Source: Streptomyces sp. SolWspMP-5a-2
GTDB lineage: Bacteria > Actinomycetota > Actinomycetes > Streptomycetales > Streptomycetaceae
Reading direction: 5' to 3'
Assembly (NCBI RefSeq): GCF_900091845.1
Contig: NZ_FMCI01000204.1
Coordinates: forward strand, 25,822 to 89,821
DNA: 64,000 nt
The notes beneath the pieces were generated by a model that worked only from the letters and a program-made list of their open reading frames with translations, was not told where the DNA came from and made no database searches. This document shows, one piece after another, positions 1 to 9,966 of the stretch. Positions within the stretch are counted from its first letter, which is position 1. Every line of letters begins with the position of its first letter. Both the position numbers and the translations under genes were made by a program.

Positions 1-639
1 GTGCTGCGCCCGATCGCCAGCCCGCTCCCTCTGGGCTTCTTCGCCCTGGGCATGGGCAGTACGCTCCTTTCCTCCCTCCAACTCGGCTGGGTGCCGACCG
101 GGCAGAGCAGCGTTCTGCTTCTGCTCGTCCTCATCTTCGTCGTGCCGCTCCAGTTCGTCGGCGGGACCTTCGCCTTCCTGGCCCGCGACGCCGGATCCGG
201 CACGGCGCTGCTGCTGCTCGGTGCCGCCTGGGCGGGAACCAGCGTCACGTCCTTGAGATCCCCGCCCGATGAACCGTTGGTCATCCAGGCGGTGTTCCTT
301 CTGGCGCTCGTGCCCTTCGTGCTTGCGCTCGCCGGGGCGGCCGCTCAGTCCAAGCCCCTGTTCGCTGTCCTGCTCAGCCTCACCGCGGTGCGTTTCGCCC
401 TCACGGGCCTCTACGAGGCAGGTCTCGGGAACGCGTTCCAGATCGCCGCGGGCTGGACCGGTCTCGGCATCGGAGCCTTCGCGCTCTACGGCGGTCTCGC
501 TCTTCTGGTCGAGGACGGCAAGCAGCGCACCGTGCTGCCGCTCTTCCGCCGCGGGAAGGCCCGCGAGTCGATCGAGGGTGATCTGCGCGCACAGCTCACT
601 GAGGCGCAGCAGGAGGCCGGGGTCCGTCACCAGCTGTGA
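1..639 (+). CDS. GPR1/FUN34/YaaH-type membrane protein (5' end possibly cut)
   Basis: This polytopic membrane protein of 212 residues has about six hydrophobic segments. The opening SPLPLGFFALGMGSTLL resembles the NPAPLG-start helix of the GPR1/FUN34/YaaH family of acetate/ammonium-associated transporters, and the closing AGWTGLGIGAFALYGGLALL resembles the family's last helix. A basic cytoplasmic tail of about 40 residues follows. The GTG at base 1 is simply the first codon of the window, and the family motif lies only five residues in, so the real start may be outside. The family is fairly secure; the substrate is not known from sequence. Confidence 0.6.
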   Translation: MLRPIASPLPLGFFALGMGSTLLSSLQLGWVPTGQSSVLLLLVLIFVVPLQFVGGTFAFLARDAGSGTALLLLGAAWAGTSVTSLRSPPDEPLVIQAVFLLALVPFVLALAGAAAQSKPLFAVLLSLTAVRFALTGLYEAGLGNAFQIAAGWTGLGIGAFALYGGLALLVEDGKQRTVLPLFRRGKARESIEGDLRAQLTEAQQEAGVRHQL

Positions 640-675
640 CGGCGCGCTGCCCGTCGGAGGGAGCCGTCCGGGAAG

Positions 676-756
676 CGATGTGTGTCCCTTTTGTCGGAAT
701 CTCTGCAAGTGGCAGAAACAAGGCCGCTGCACCGGTAAACCCGCTGGTCACGGAGT
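676..756 (+). promoter_or_regulatory. Putative CRISPR leader
   Basis: This stretch just left of the first repeat is less GC-rich than its surroundings (TGTGTCCCTTTTGTCGG, then a short A-rich run). It lies on the side expected for the leader, because the degenerate terminal repeat is at the other end. It carries no gene. The leader role is inferred from position, composition and array polarity. Confidence 0.5.
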
Positions 757-1150
757 CTGCTCCCCGCACCCGCGGGGATGGCCCTCGAGGGGCGCGTACA
801 GGCTGATCCCGCCGTCCCTGCTCCCCGCACCCGCGGGGATGGCCCCTCGCCGCATCCGCGGGGGGCCAGCGCGAAGTGCTGCTCCCCGCACCCGCGGGGA
901 TGGCCCCTGTTGGCGCCGGTGCCAGGTGAAGCCGACTTGCTGCTCCCCGCACCCGCGGGGATGGCCCCGTCCTCGCCGCGGTCTCTTGAGGGCGGCCGTA
1001 CTGCTCCCCGCACCCGCGGGGATGGCCCCCGCCGTCCAGACCGAGACCGACGACCAGGGCGCTGCTCCCCGAACCCGCGGGGATGGCCCCGGCGTGAGCA
1101 AGCCGCAGGCCGCGGGCACCGCCTGCTCCCCGCACCGCGGGGATGGTCCC
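757..1150 (+). CRISPR. Type I-E-like CRISPR array, 7 repeats / 6 spacers, no adjacent cas genes
   Basis: Repeats of 29 nt start at 757, 818, 879, 940, 1001, 1062 and 1123, a strict 61-nt period with 32-nt spacers. Each begins CTGCTCCCC, contains the hairpin-forming GCACCCGCGGGG and ends GATGGCCCC, which is the actinobacterial type I-E pattern. The first repeat ends in T instead of C, the sixth has GAACCCG for GCACCCG, and the seventh lost one C and reads GATGGTCCC, as expected for the old trailer end. Transcription should therefore run left to right. No cas1, cas2, cas3, casABC or cas6e is in the window, so the array is isolated here. Spacer 2 contains a near-copy of the repeat core. Confidence 0.93.
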
Positions 1151-1233
1151 CGCCTGGTACATGGCGGTAGGTCGCAGTGGGACATATCGGGATTTAATTT
1201 GTACCTCACCCTGCGGCTCGGATGCACGCCGGG

Positions 1234-1273
1234 AAGGGCGCCTGGCAGGTGAAATACCTGTTCAGGCGCCCTT
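1234..1273 (-). terminator. Strong hairpin terminator after the aldehyde dehydrogenase gene
   Basis: Perfect 11-bp arms AAGGGCGCCTG (1234-1244) and CAGGCGCCCTT (1263-1273) enclose an inner AGGT/ACCT pair. The hairpin lies 9 nt beyond the aldehyde dehydrogenase stop codon. It also separates that gene from the CRISPR array transcribed toward it and may serve both directions. Confidence 0.8.
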
Positions 1274-1281
1274 CTTGGCGT

Positions 1282-2805
1282 CTAGAAGAAGCCCAGCTTC
1301 TTAGGCGAGTACGACACCAGAAGATTCTTCGTCTGCTGGTAGTGCTCCAGCATCATCTTGTGGTTCTCCCGCCCGATCCCCGACTGCTTGTACCCTCCGA
1401 ACGCCGCGTGCGCCGGGTACGCGTGGTAGCAGTTCGTCCAGACGCGACCCGCCTGGATCGAACGGCCCGCCCGGTACGCCGTGTTCATGTCCCGGGTCCA
1501 CACCCCCGCGCCGAGACCGTACAGCGTGTCGTTGGCGAGCTTGATCGCGTCGTCGAAGTCGTCGAAGGACGTCACCGAGACGACCGGCCCGAAGATCTCC
1601 TCCTGGAAGATCCGCATCCGGTTGTCGCCCTCGAAGATGGTCGGCTGGACGTAGTACCCGCCCTTCAGCTCACCCTCGTGCTCGATCCGTTCGCCGCCCG
1701 TGAGGACCTTGGCGCCCTCCTGCTTGCCGATGTCCAGGTAGGAGAGGATCTTCTCCAACTGGTCGTTGGACGCCTGCGCGCCGATCATCGTGTCCGTGTC
1801 CAGCGGATGCCCCGGCTTGATCAACTCGGTGCGGGCGACGGCCGCCTCCATGAACTCGGCGTAGGCGCCACGCTGCACCAGCGCCCGCGACGGGCACGTG
1901 CACACCTCACCCTGGTTGAGCGCGAACATCGTGAAGCCTTCGAGGGCCTTGTCGCGGAAGTCGTCGTCCTGCGCCCACACGTCGTCGAAGAAGATGTTCG
2001 GCGACTTACCGCCCAGTTCCAACGTCACCGGCTTGATGTTCTCCGAGGCGTACTGCATGATCAGCCGCCCCGTCGTAGTCTCGCCGGTGAACGCCACCTT
2101 CGCCACCCGCGCGCTGGACGCCAGCGGCTTGCCCGCCTCCGCCCCGAACCCGTTGACTATGTTGACCACACCCGGCGGCAGCAGGTCCGCGATCAGGCTC
2201 ATCCAGTAGTGGATCGACGCCGGTGTCTGCTCGGCGGGCTTGATGACGACCGAGTTGCCCGCTGCGAGGGCCGGAGCGAGTTTCCAGGTCGCCATCAGGA
2301 TCGGGAAGTTCCACGGGATGATCTGCGCGACGACGCCCAGCGGCTCGTGGAAGTGGTAGGCGACCGTGTCGTCGTCCACCTCGCCGAGCGACCCCTCCTG
2401 CGCGCGAATCGCCCCGGCGAAGTACCGGAAGTGGTCGATCGCGAGGGGGATGTCGGCGGCCAGGGTCTCGCGCACCGGCTTGCCGTTCTCCCAGCTCTCC
2501 GCGACGGCGAGCTTCTCGAGGTTGGCCTCCATCCGGTCCGCGATCTTCAGCAGGATGCCGGACCGCTCCGTCACCGACGTACGGCCCCAGCCCGGCGCCG
2601 CAGCGTGTGCCGCGTCGAGCGCCCGCTCCACGTCCTCGGCCGTGCCGCGCGCGACCTCGGTGAACGGCTGCCCGTTCACCGGCGACGGGTTCTCGAAGTA
2701 CTGCCCCCGCGCCGGAGGCACGTACTCGCCCCCGATGAAGTGGTCGTAGCGCGCCTGGTAGGAGACGATCGAGTCCTCGGTGCCGGGCGCCGCGTAACGA
2801 GTCAT
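1282..2805 (-). CDS. NAD(P)-dependent aldehyde dehydrogenase
   Basis: This is a soluble 507-residue aldehyde dehydrogenase of the class that oxidises acetaldehyde and other small aldehydes to acids. The fold's landmarks are in place: PWNFP (about 164-168) in the cofactor-binding domain, general base Glu263 in LELGGKSPN and nucleophile Cys302 in [10 protein letters not shown]. The ATG at 2805 follows AGGAGG at a good distance. The upstream gene on the same strand encodes a GAF-type regulator of the kind that often controls alcohol/aldehyde dehydrogenases, so an inducible aldehyde or alcohol oxidation role is likely. The exact substrate cannot be read from sequence. A strong hairpin follows the stop. 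Confidence 0.93.
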   Translation of the reverse strand: MTRYAAPGTEDSIVSYQARYDHFIGGEYVPPARGQYFENPSPVNGQPFTEVARGTAEDVERALDAAHAAAPGWGRTSVTERSGILLKIADRMEANLEKLAVAESWENGKPVRETLAADIPLAIDHFRYFAGAIRAQEGSLGEVDDDTVAYHFHEPLGVVAQIIPWNFPILMATWKLAPALAAGNSVVIKPAEQTPASIHYWMSLIADLLPPGVVNIVNGFGAEAGKPLASSARVAKVAFTGETTTGRLIMQYASENIKPVTLELGGKSPNIFFDDVWAQDDDFRDKALEGFTMFALNQGEVCTCPSRALVQRGAYAEFMEAAVARTELIKPGHPLDTDTMIGAQASNDQLEKILSYLDIGKQEGAKVLTGGERIEHEGELKGGYYVQPTIFEGDNRMRIFQEEIFGPVVSVTSFDDFDDAIKLANDTLYGLGAGVWTRDMNTAYRAGRSIQAGRVWTNCYHAYPAHAAFGGYKQSGIGRENHKMMLEHYQQTKNLLVSYSPKKLGFF

Positions 2806-3207
2806 GCCGGTCTGCCTCCTTCAGATGCGCTGCCCGTCGTTGGGTAGCGTTCGCCGCGACGCTAGCCATCCGAACGTTGCAACTACGTTGCCACCGGTCC
2901 GCACGACTTGCTGGTCCGCCGGGCGGCACGGCTGCTGCTCCGCAGTTCGACTGGTCCGTACGGCCCGCTTGTCCGCCAATCCGCACAGCCGCTCGTCCGC
3001 CGGACGGACACCCCCCAAGACCGTCAGTCCGTCGGTCGGCTGTTCCCGCAAAACCGCAAGACCGCAAGTGCGCCGGTCGGCCAGTCCGCAAGGACCGTAA
3101 GTCCGTCAGTTGGTTAGCCCGCAAGCCCGCTGGTCCGCCGATGCGCCCGTCCGTTAGGTCGCAAGACCGCAAGGCCGCCAGTCCTCTGGGCCGCCATCAC
3201 CCCGCGG
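2806..3207. repeat. Intergenic region of degenerate GTCCGC / CCGCAAGACC repeats
   Basis: About 400 bp between the regulator's 3' end and the aldehyde dehydrogenase start contain no convincing gene. From about 2895 the sequence is dominated by short direct repeats: many copies of GTCCGCC, GTCCGTCAGT/GTCCGTCGGT, and GCAAGACCGCAAG at about 3056 and at 3161-3173. Short open frames here are artefacts of that composition. The dehydrogenase promoter and any regulator sites must lie in this region, but I could not place a clear -10/-35 pair. Confidence 0.5.
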
Positions 3208-4521
3208 CTACGGCCCGCACCCTTCCCAGCCCCTCGGTGCCGACAGTTCCGACTCCAGGGCCGTCAGCCGGGCGCGGACCGCCGCTGTCGGGCGGGCCGC
3301 CGCCAGCGCGCGCCACACGCCGATGTCGTCCTCGCCCCACGGCGCGTGTGCCCAGGCGGCGAGCAGGTCCGGGTCGCCGCCGGTGATCAGTGCCGTCCGC
3401 AGACCGTCGGCCAGGCGCTGTCTGAGCCGTACCACCGCCGGGGCCTGCGAGGTCGGGAGCAGCGGGCCCGGGTACGCCGCCGCTGCCGACGTCACCGCGC
3501 CGCTCTCCAACCTCCGCTCCACGACGGCCACATCGCACTCGACCGGTGTCGTCAACCGGTAAGGGCGCGATTCCAGCAGCCCCGGGCCCAGCACTCGGCG
3601 CAACCGGGCCAGCTCGGCCCGCAGCGTCACGGGCGTCACCGACTCGTCCTCGTACAGCGCGCACAGCAGCTCGTCGCCGGTCAGGCCCTCCGGGTGCCGC
3701 GCGAGCAGGACGAGGATCTCGCTGTGGCGACGGCTCAGCCTGATCTTGCGTCCGTGGGCGAGCAGCAGTGCCTCGTCACGGCCGAGCACCGACAGCTCCG
3801 GTGCCCCCGTGGCGGACTGCACGGGCGGTGCGAGCAGTGCCAGGTGCGACTCGGCGGCCCGCGCCACGGCCTGCACGAATCCCAGACTGTGCGGGTGTGC
3901 CAGTCCGTTCCCCCCGGTGATGTCTATGGCGCCGAGCACCCGCCCGGTCCGTGGGTCGTGGACCGGGGCCGCGGCGCAGGTCCACGGCTGGACCTGGCGT
4001 ATGAAGTGCTCGGCGGCGAAGACCTGCACCGGGCGGTTCAGGGCGATGGCCGTTCCGGGCGCGTTGGTGCCCATGGCCGTCTCCGCCCACCGGGCCCCGG
4101 GCACGAAGTTCATCCGCTGGGCCCGCCGTCTGGTCGTGGGGTGCCCCTCGACCCACAGGAGCCTGCCGTTCGCGTCACACACCGCGAGCAGGTGCTCGCC
4201 GTCGGACGCGAACGTGCCGAGCAGCTCGCGGACGACCGGCATCACCCTGGCGAGGGGGTGCTCTGCGCGGTAGGCGCCCAGTTCACCGTCGACGAGGTCC
4301 ACGTCCGCCGTGCCGTCGGGCCCGACGCCCGCCCGCGCGGAGCGTCGCCAGGACTCGGCCACCACGGAGCGCACCGGGCGGGGCACGGTCCCGACCGCGG
4401 TGAACGTCTCGTGCGCCCGCCGCAGCACCCGCGCGTGTTCGGCGGGGTCGGCCCCCGGTTCCAGGGCGACCCACGGATCGGTCAATTCGGCCTCCCCGGA
4501 GAACGATGCGGCTGGGGACAT
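3208..4521 (-). CDS. GAF-domain transcriptional regulator (AcoR-like, with C-terminal winged helix)
   Basis: This 437-residue regulator has an N-terminal region with the SWRRSARAGV signature found in AcoR-type activators. A GAF-like sensory domain follows (about residues 75-230, with VCDANGRLLWVEG, NFVPGARWAE and GAIDITGGNG). The C-terminal helix-turn-helix (about 255-340, LSRRHSEILVLLARHPEGLTGDEL) looks like a winged helix rather than the Fis-type domain of sigma-54 activators, and no AAA+ domain is present. The ATG at 4521 with GGAG 5 nt upstream is preferred over a TTG at 4548. It lies upstream of the aldehyde dehydrogenase on the same strand and is its probable regulator; the inducer is unknown. 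Confidence 0.8.
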   Translation of the reverse strand: MSPAASFSGEAELTDPWVALEPGADPAEHARVLRRAHETFTAVGTVPRPVRSVVAESWRRSARAGVGPDGTADVDLVDGELGAYRAEHPLARVMPVVRELLGTFASDGEHLLAVCDANGRLLWVEGHPTTRRRAQRMNFVPGARWAETAMGTNAPGTAIALNRPVQVFAAEHFIRQVQPWTCAAAPVHDPRTGRVLGAIDITGGNGLAHPHSLGFVQAVARAAESHLALLAPPVQSATGAPELSVLGRDEALLLAHGRKIRLSRRHSEILVLLARHPEGLTGDELLCALYEDESVTPVTLRAELARLRRVLGPGLLESRPYRLTTPVECDVAVVERRLESGAVTSAAAAYPGPLLPTSQAPAVVRLRQRLADGLRTALITGGDPDLLAAWAHAPWGEDDIGVWRALAAARPTAAVRARLTALESELSAPRGWEGCGP

Positions 4522-4593
4522 CGTCACTCCGGGTACCGGCGCGGACAACCTTTTCGACCGGGGTCACCCGAACGAATTCCGTGAAGGGCAATT

Positions 4594-5193
4594 TCAGGCG
4601 AAGTTGACGAGTCTGATGTAGCGCGTCCAGTCCCAGTTCGGGCCGGGGTCGGTGTGGTCGGTGCCGGGTACCTCGTAGTGCCCGATGATGTGAGCCCGGT
4701 CCTTCGGGATGCGGTAGGTGTCGCAGACGGCCGCCGTGAGTCTGGCCGACTGCTCGTACAGAGTGTTCGTGAAGTAGGCCGGCTGGTCCACCCACCCTTC
4801 GTGCTCGATGCCGATGCTGCGCGTGTTGTAGTCCCAGTTCCCCGCGTGCCAGGCGATGTTCGCCTCGCGCACGCACTGCGCCACGTGTCCGTCGGCCGAG
4901 CGGACCACGTAGTGGGCGGAGACCTTCTTCGCCGGGTTCTGGAAGATGGACAGGGTGTTCGGGTAGGTTTCCTGGGTGACGTGGATGACGACGTAGTCGA
5001 GCGGATACGTGGTCGGGCGGTTGGAGACGGTGTAGTTGCCGCTGTTCGCCGGCTGCCACTCGGCGAGGGGGTAGTCGACGGCCTGCGCGGTCGCTCCCGC
5101 CCGCGCGTCGGGGAGCAGCGCGTACGGCACGGCGGCGAGGGCGGTGCCCCGCAGGAATCGTCGCCGGTTGAGTCCTGGCCTCGGTCTGTCCAT
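4594..5193 (-). CDS. Tat-exported N-acetylmuramoyl-L-alanine amidase (Amidase_2)
   Basis: This 199-residue secreted enzyme should cleave the MurNAc-L-Ala bond in peptidoglycan. A twin-arginine signal (NRRRFLRG, residues 9-16, then a hydrophobic stretch ending near ARAGA) is followed directly by a single amidase_2 (AmpD/T7-lysozyme-like) domain. Likely zinc ligands are His71 (VVIHVT), His172 (IIGHYE) and Asp182 (HTDPG), with the family's 10-residue spacing between the last two. No separate wall-binding domain is present. The gene reads toward the GAF regulator with a 72-bp gap; a functional link is not evident. Confidence 0.9.
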   Translation of the reverse strand: MDRPRPGLNRRRFLRGTALAAVPYALLPDARAGATAQAVDYPLAEWQPANSGNYTVSNRPTTYPLDYVVIHVTQETYPNTLSIFQNPAKKVSAHYVVRSADGHVAQCVREANIAWHAGNWDYNTRSIGIEHEGWVDQPAYFTNTLYEQSARLTAAVCDTYRIPKDRAHIIGHYEVPGTDHTDPGPNWDWTRYIRLVNFA

Positions 5194-5823
5194 GGGATGC
5201 CGCCTTCCGGGTGGGGGAGCCGTTCGGTTCCGGGGCCGCCGGCGACGTGTCCGCCGCCGTCAGGCGTGCGCCGCGACGGGAGCCCGGCACCGCCGCCCGC
5301 GTGCCACGCCGCGTGTCCGCCGCCGCGGGGCGCTGTGCCGTACGTCCGCCGTCGCCGCGTGGGCACCGTGCCGGGCGTCCGTCGTGGCCGGGCGGGTGAC
5401 CCCGCGGAGCCGGGAGTGCGTCGTGACCGCGCGGGAGATCCCGCGGTGAGCAGGGAGTCCGTCGTGGCCACGCTGGTGGCCCCGCGGTGAGTGTCGCCCG
5501 GCGGCGGGCACTCTTCGCGGATCTTCGCGAGAGGAGGGGAGAGGGTGTCGCGGTGAACGGTGCCGCAGGGGTCGACCGGCAGGTGTTCGTCCGCCGTGCC
5601 GTCGGCTCCCGTTCCGTCTCCGCAGTCATGGGTCCCCCTCAACGCACCCCGTGCCGAACTGTGCTGTCGGCCCGTCAGGAATGCCCCGCGTGATTCACGG
5701 TACGGCGCTCGGGGGTCCGGCAGAAGGGCGTGACGGGGTTCCGTGGACAGGGGCCCGATTGTGGACAACGCGCTCACTCGCGCGGGTGAATCGACTCCGC
5801 ACACAGGGGAGACCGAGCGGGGC
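5194..5823. other. Gene-free intergenic region with degenerate short repeats
   Basis: About 630 bp lie between the amidase start and the 3' end of xylR. Around 5260-5500 there are imperfect repeats of the type GTCCGCCG and CCCGCGGTGAG. The open frames through it show repetitive Arg/Gly/His-rich translations unlike real proteins. No RNA gene or strong promoter was recognised. Confidence 0.45.
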
Positions 5824-7032
5824 TCAGGCGCGTTCGCCCACCGTCGCCGGGTCGTCGAGGACCGCGCGCACCACCGAGTGCGCGGCGCCGAGCAGCGGAC
5901 CTTCCGGGCCGAACCGGGAGACCGTCACCGGGCAGGCCGGGCCCGCCGTACGCCGGTCAAGCTCCTGCTCCAGCGCCGGGAGCAGCCAGGGCGCGAGACC
6001 CGAGAGCGCGCCGCCCAGGACCACGCCCTGCGGGTCCAGCAGGTTCACCGCGCCGGTCAGCGCGATGCCCAGCGCCGTGCCCGCGTCGCGCAGAGCCCGC
6101 CGTACGTCCTCGTCGCCTTCGGCGGCGCGGTCCGCGAGCAGGCCGACCCGGTCCTCGCCCGGCTCCAGACCGGCCGCCCGCAGCACCGCTTCCTCACCGG
6201 CGTACTGCTCCAGACATCCGCGTCCGCCGCACGGGCAGGCGGGCCCCTCCGGACGGACCGGGACATGGCCCAGTTCGCCCGCGAACCCCCTGGTCCCGCG
6301 CAGCAGCCCGCCGTCGACCACGACCGCCGCGCCGATGCCGATCTCCGCCGACACGTGCAGGAAGTCGGGTGGTGTCTCCTCGCCGAGCCACAGTTCGGCG
6401 AGGGCGCCGAAGTTGGCCTCGTTGTCGACCGTCAGCGGGAACCCGCTCGGCAGCAGCGCGCCGAGATCCGTGTCCCGCCAGTCGAGGTTGGGCGCGCGCA
6501 CGACGGTCCGGGCGTCCCGGGCGACCAGCCCCGGCACCGCGACGGCGAGCCCGGCGGGCCACAGTCCCGCCCGCTCCGTCTCCCGCACGACACGGCGTAC
6601 CAGCGCGGTGAGTTCGGCGAGCACGGGCGCGACCTGGCGTCCCCGGTTCGCGCCGTGCCGCACGCTTCGCGCGCGTACCTCGCCGCGCAGGTCCACCGCG
6701 CACACCGCGAGGTGGTCGACGCCGATCTCCGCGCCGATCCCGGCCGGGCCCTGACCGCTGACGGCGAGCGCGGATCCGGGGCGTCCGACCCGCCCCGGCC
6801 GCTCAGGGCCCAGCTCCTGGAGCAGTCCGGAGCGGATGAGTTCGTCGACGAGGCTCGACACGGCCGCTCGGGTCAGGCCGATCCGGGAGGCGACGGCGGC
6901 CCGGGACAGCGGCCCGCCCGCGCTCACGGCGTGCATCACCCGGGACAGGTTGCGGCGGCGCATGCCCTGCTGCGTGTCGGGCAGCGCCCGGCCCGGCCCG
7001 GCCGGGTGCGCCTCGTGCGGCGGTGCGGTCAT
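5824..7032 (-). CDS. xylR: ROK-family repressor of xylose genes
   Basis: This ROK-family protein of 402 residues has an N-terminal winged helix-turn-helix (about 25-85, SRAAVASRIGLTRAAVSSLV) and a sugar-kinase-like sensor domain. That domain carries the ROK zinc motif CPCGGRGCLEQ (about 275-285) and the glycine-rich GALSGLAPWL region. The ATG starts 10 bp after the xylulokinase stop codon, so both genes are very probably co-transcribed. Position beside xylB and xylA points to a xylose-responsive repressor acting on the divergent region at 8489-8674. ROK proteins can also be kinases, but the DNA-binding N-terminus argues against that. Confidence 0.87.
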   Translation of the reverse strand: MTAPPHEAHPAGPGRALPDTQQGMRRRNLSRVMHAVSAGGPLSRAAVASRIGLTRAAVSSLVDELIRSGLLQELGPERPGRVGRPGSALAVSGQGPAGIGAEIGVDHLAVCAVDLRGEVRARSVRHGANRGRQVAPVLAELTALVRRVVRETERAGLWPAGLAVAVPGLVARDARTVVRAPNLDWRDTDLGALLPSGFPLTVDNEANFGALAELWLGEETPPDFLHVSAEIGIGAAVVVDGGLLRGTRGFAGELGHVPVRPEGPACPCGGRGCLEQYAGEEAVLRAAGLEPGEDRVGLLADRAAEGDEDVRRALRDAGTALGIALTGAVNLLDPQGVVLGGALSGLAPWLLPALEQELDRRTAGPACPVTVSRFGPEGPLLGAAHSVVRAVLDDPATVGERA

Positions 7033-7042
7033 GCCTGCGCCC

Positions 7043-8488
7043 TCAACGGCCGTCGTCGCCCCGCTCCAGCAGCGGGGCCGCGTCGGAGAGTACCCCGGAG
7101 ATCCTGGCGAGCGCCGCGTCGTCCCGCTCGACCGGGTCCAGGACCGGGCCGGCCGCGGTGTTCCAGCGCCGGGCGACCGCGGCCGGGTCCTCGCCGGTCA
7201 GCAGCCCCGCCGCCTGCGCCGCCGCGCCCAGGGCGACCAGTTCCTTCGCCTCGGGGATCCGCACGGGACGGCCCGAGAGCCGCCGGACGGTCTGCTGCCA
7301 GGCGGAGCCGCGCGCGCCGCCGCCGATCAGCAGGAGCGGGACCGAGCGGTCGGCGTCCTCGTCCAGGACCAGGTCGAGCGCGCCCAGCAGCGCGTGGACG
7401 GCGCCGTCGTAGGCGGCCTGGAGGAGCTGGCCGCCCGTCGTGTCGTGGCGCAGCCCGTGCAGCAGTCCCGAGGCGTTGGGCAGGTTCGGGGTGCGTTCGC
7501 CGTCGAGGTAGGGCAGCAGCGTCACCCTGGAGGCGGGCTCCACGGCCTCGCGGTCCAGGTTCAGCAGGGCCGCGACACGGTCGACGGCGAGCGTGCAGTT
7601 CAGCGTGCACGCCAGGGGCAGCCAGTCGCCCTGCGCGTCGGCGAAGCCCGCCACCGTGCCGGTCGGGTCGGCGGGCCGCCGGGTGGAGACGGCGTACGCC
7701 GTGCCCGACGTGCCGAGGCTGAGCACCGGCACCCCGGGGCGCAGGCCGAGACCGAGCGCCGCCGCGGCGTTGTCGCCGGTGCCGGGCGCGACCAACGTGC
7801 CCTTGGAGAACGGCAGGTCGTGACTGTCGCGCACGGTGCCCGCGACCTCACCGGGCCGCACCACACGCGGCAGCAGCGCGGGATCGAGACCCACGTGCGC
7901 GAGGGTCTCCGCGTCGTACGACTCCTCGGCGGCCGCCCACCAGCCGGTGCCGGAGGCGTCACCGCGATCGGTGGTGCCCTGGCCGGTCAGCCGCTCGGTG
8001 AGGTAGTCGTGCGGCAGCCGTACCGCCTTGGTGGCGCGCACCGCGTCCGGCTCGTGCTCCGCGAGCCAGGCCCACTTCGTGACCGTGAACGACGCTCCGG
8101 GGACGCTGCCGGTGCGCTCCACCCAGCCCTTGGGGCCGCCGAGTTCGTCGATGAGACGGCGGGCCTGCGGTGCCGAGCGCACGTCGTTCCACAGAAGGGC
8201 GGGACGCACCGGCTCGCCGTGCCCGTCCAGCGTCACCAGGCCGTGCTGCTGACCGCCGATGGACACCGCGGCCGCTTCCCGTGCCGCGTCGCCGCACTGG
8301 CGCAGCGCCTCGCCGAGGGCGTCCCACCACTGACGCGGGTCGCTCTCGCGCCCCGCTCCGGTCGTGACGGTGTGCGGCGCCTGACCGCTCGCGACGACCT
8401 GCCCCGTGGCCACGTCGACGACGAGCGCCTTGGTGGACTGGGTGGATGTGTCCACACCGACGACGAGCGGACCCTCGGCTGCTGACAT
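7043..8488 (-). CDS. xylB: Xylulokinase
   Basis: This FGGY-family carbohydrate kinase of 481 residues phosphorylates D-xylulose to xylulose 5-phosphate, which enters the pentose phosphate pathway. The N-terminal phosphate motif VVGVDTSTQSTKALVVD, the SIGGQQHGLV segment and the late GGGARGSAWQQTVRRL adenosine-binding segment are typical. The ATG at 8488 follows GGGAGAG. It is the first gene of an xylB-xylR operon and is divergent from xylA across 186 bp. Confidence 0.95.
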   Translation of the reverse strand: MSAAEGPLVVGVDTSTQSTKALVVDVATGQVVASGQAPHTVTTGAGRESDPRQWWDALGEALRQCGDAAREAAAVSIGGQQHGLVTLDGHGEPVRPALLWNDVRSAPQARRLIDELGGPKGWVERTGSVPGASFTVTKWAWLAEHEPDAVRATKAVRLPHDYLTERLTGQGTTDRGDASGTGWWAAAEESYDAETLAHVGLDPALLPRVVRPGEVAGTVRDSHDLPFSKGTLVAPGTGDNAAAALGLGLRPGVPVLSLGTSGTAYAVSTRRPADPTGTVAGFADAQGDWLPLACTLNCTLAVDRVAALLNLDREAVEPASRVTLLPYLDGERTPNLPNASGLLHGLRHDTTGGQLLQAAYDGAVHALLGALDLVLDEDADRSVPLLLIGGGARGSAWQQTVRRLSGRPVRIPEAKELVALGAAAQAAGLLTGEDPAAVARRWNTAAGPVLDPVERDDAALARISGVLSDAAPLLERGDDGR

Positions 8489-8619
8489 CGGGCTCTCCCT
8501 TTTCCGCGGCTCTGCGGCTCTAAGGCTCTGACCTGCTGTTTCGAGGGTGCTCCGGCCATGCGGGCCGGGACCTCACTCCTTCGGGGACATCTTGTCCCTT
8601 CCCAGAGGTGCATCGGCAT

Positions 8620-9841
<1,222 letters not shown>

Positions 9842-9879
9842 CCGTCCGCGCGTCCCGACACCCGCGTCCACGCGCGCGT

Positions 9880-9911
9880 CCCGGCCCGGCGACGACCGTC
9901 GTCGGGCCGGG
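9880..9911 (+). terminator. Hairpin terminator after xylA
   Basis: CCCGGCCC pairs with GGGCCGGG and, inside that, GACGA pairs with TCGTC around a CCG loop, with a small GGC bulge. It starts 38 nt after the xylA stop and lies between convergent genes, so it may act on both. Confidence 0.7.
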
Positions 9912-9966
9912 CGCGCTCCGTCGCCACCGACACCCCGAGCGGTCCCGCGCGGCCCTCAGCCGGCCC

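Noticed and set aside
596..1252. Several frames through the CRISPR array with repeated PRTRGDGP/PHPRGWP-like peptides
   Set aside because: These are translations of the repeats and spacers. The 61-nt period and palindromic repeat show it is a CRISPR array, not a repeat protein.
5487..5693. Short + strand frame upstream of the amidase
   Set aside because: No ribosome binding site, no protein-like hydrophobicity pattern and no continuation into a known domain; it lies in a repetitive intergenic stretch.
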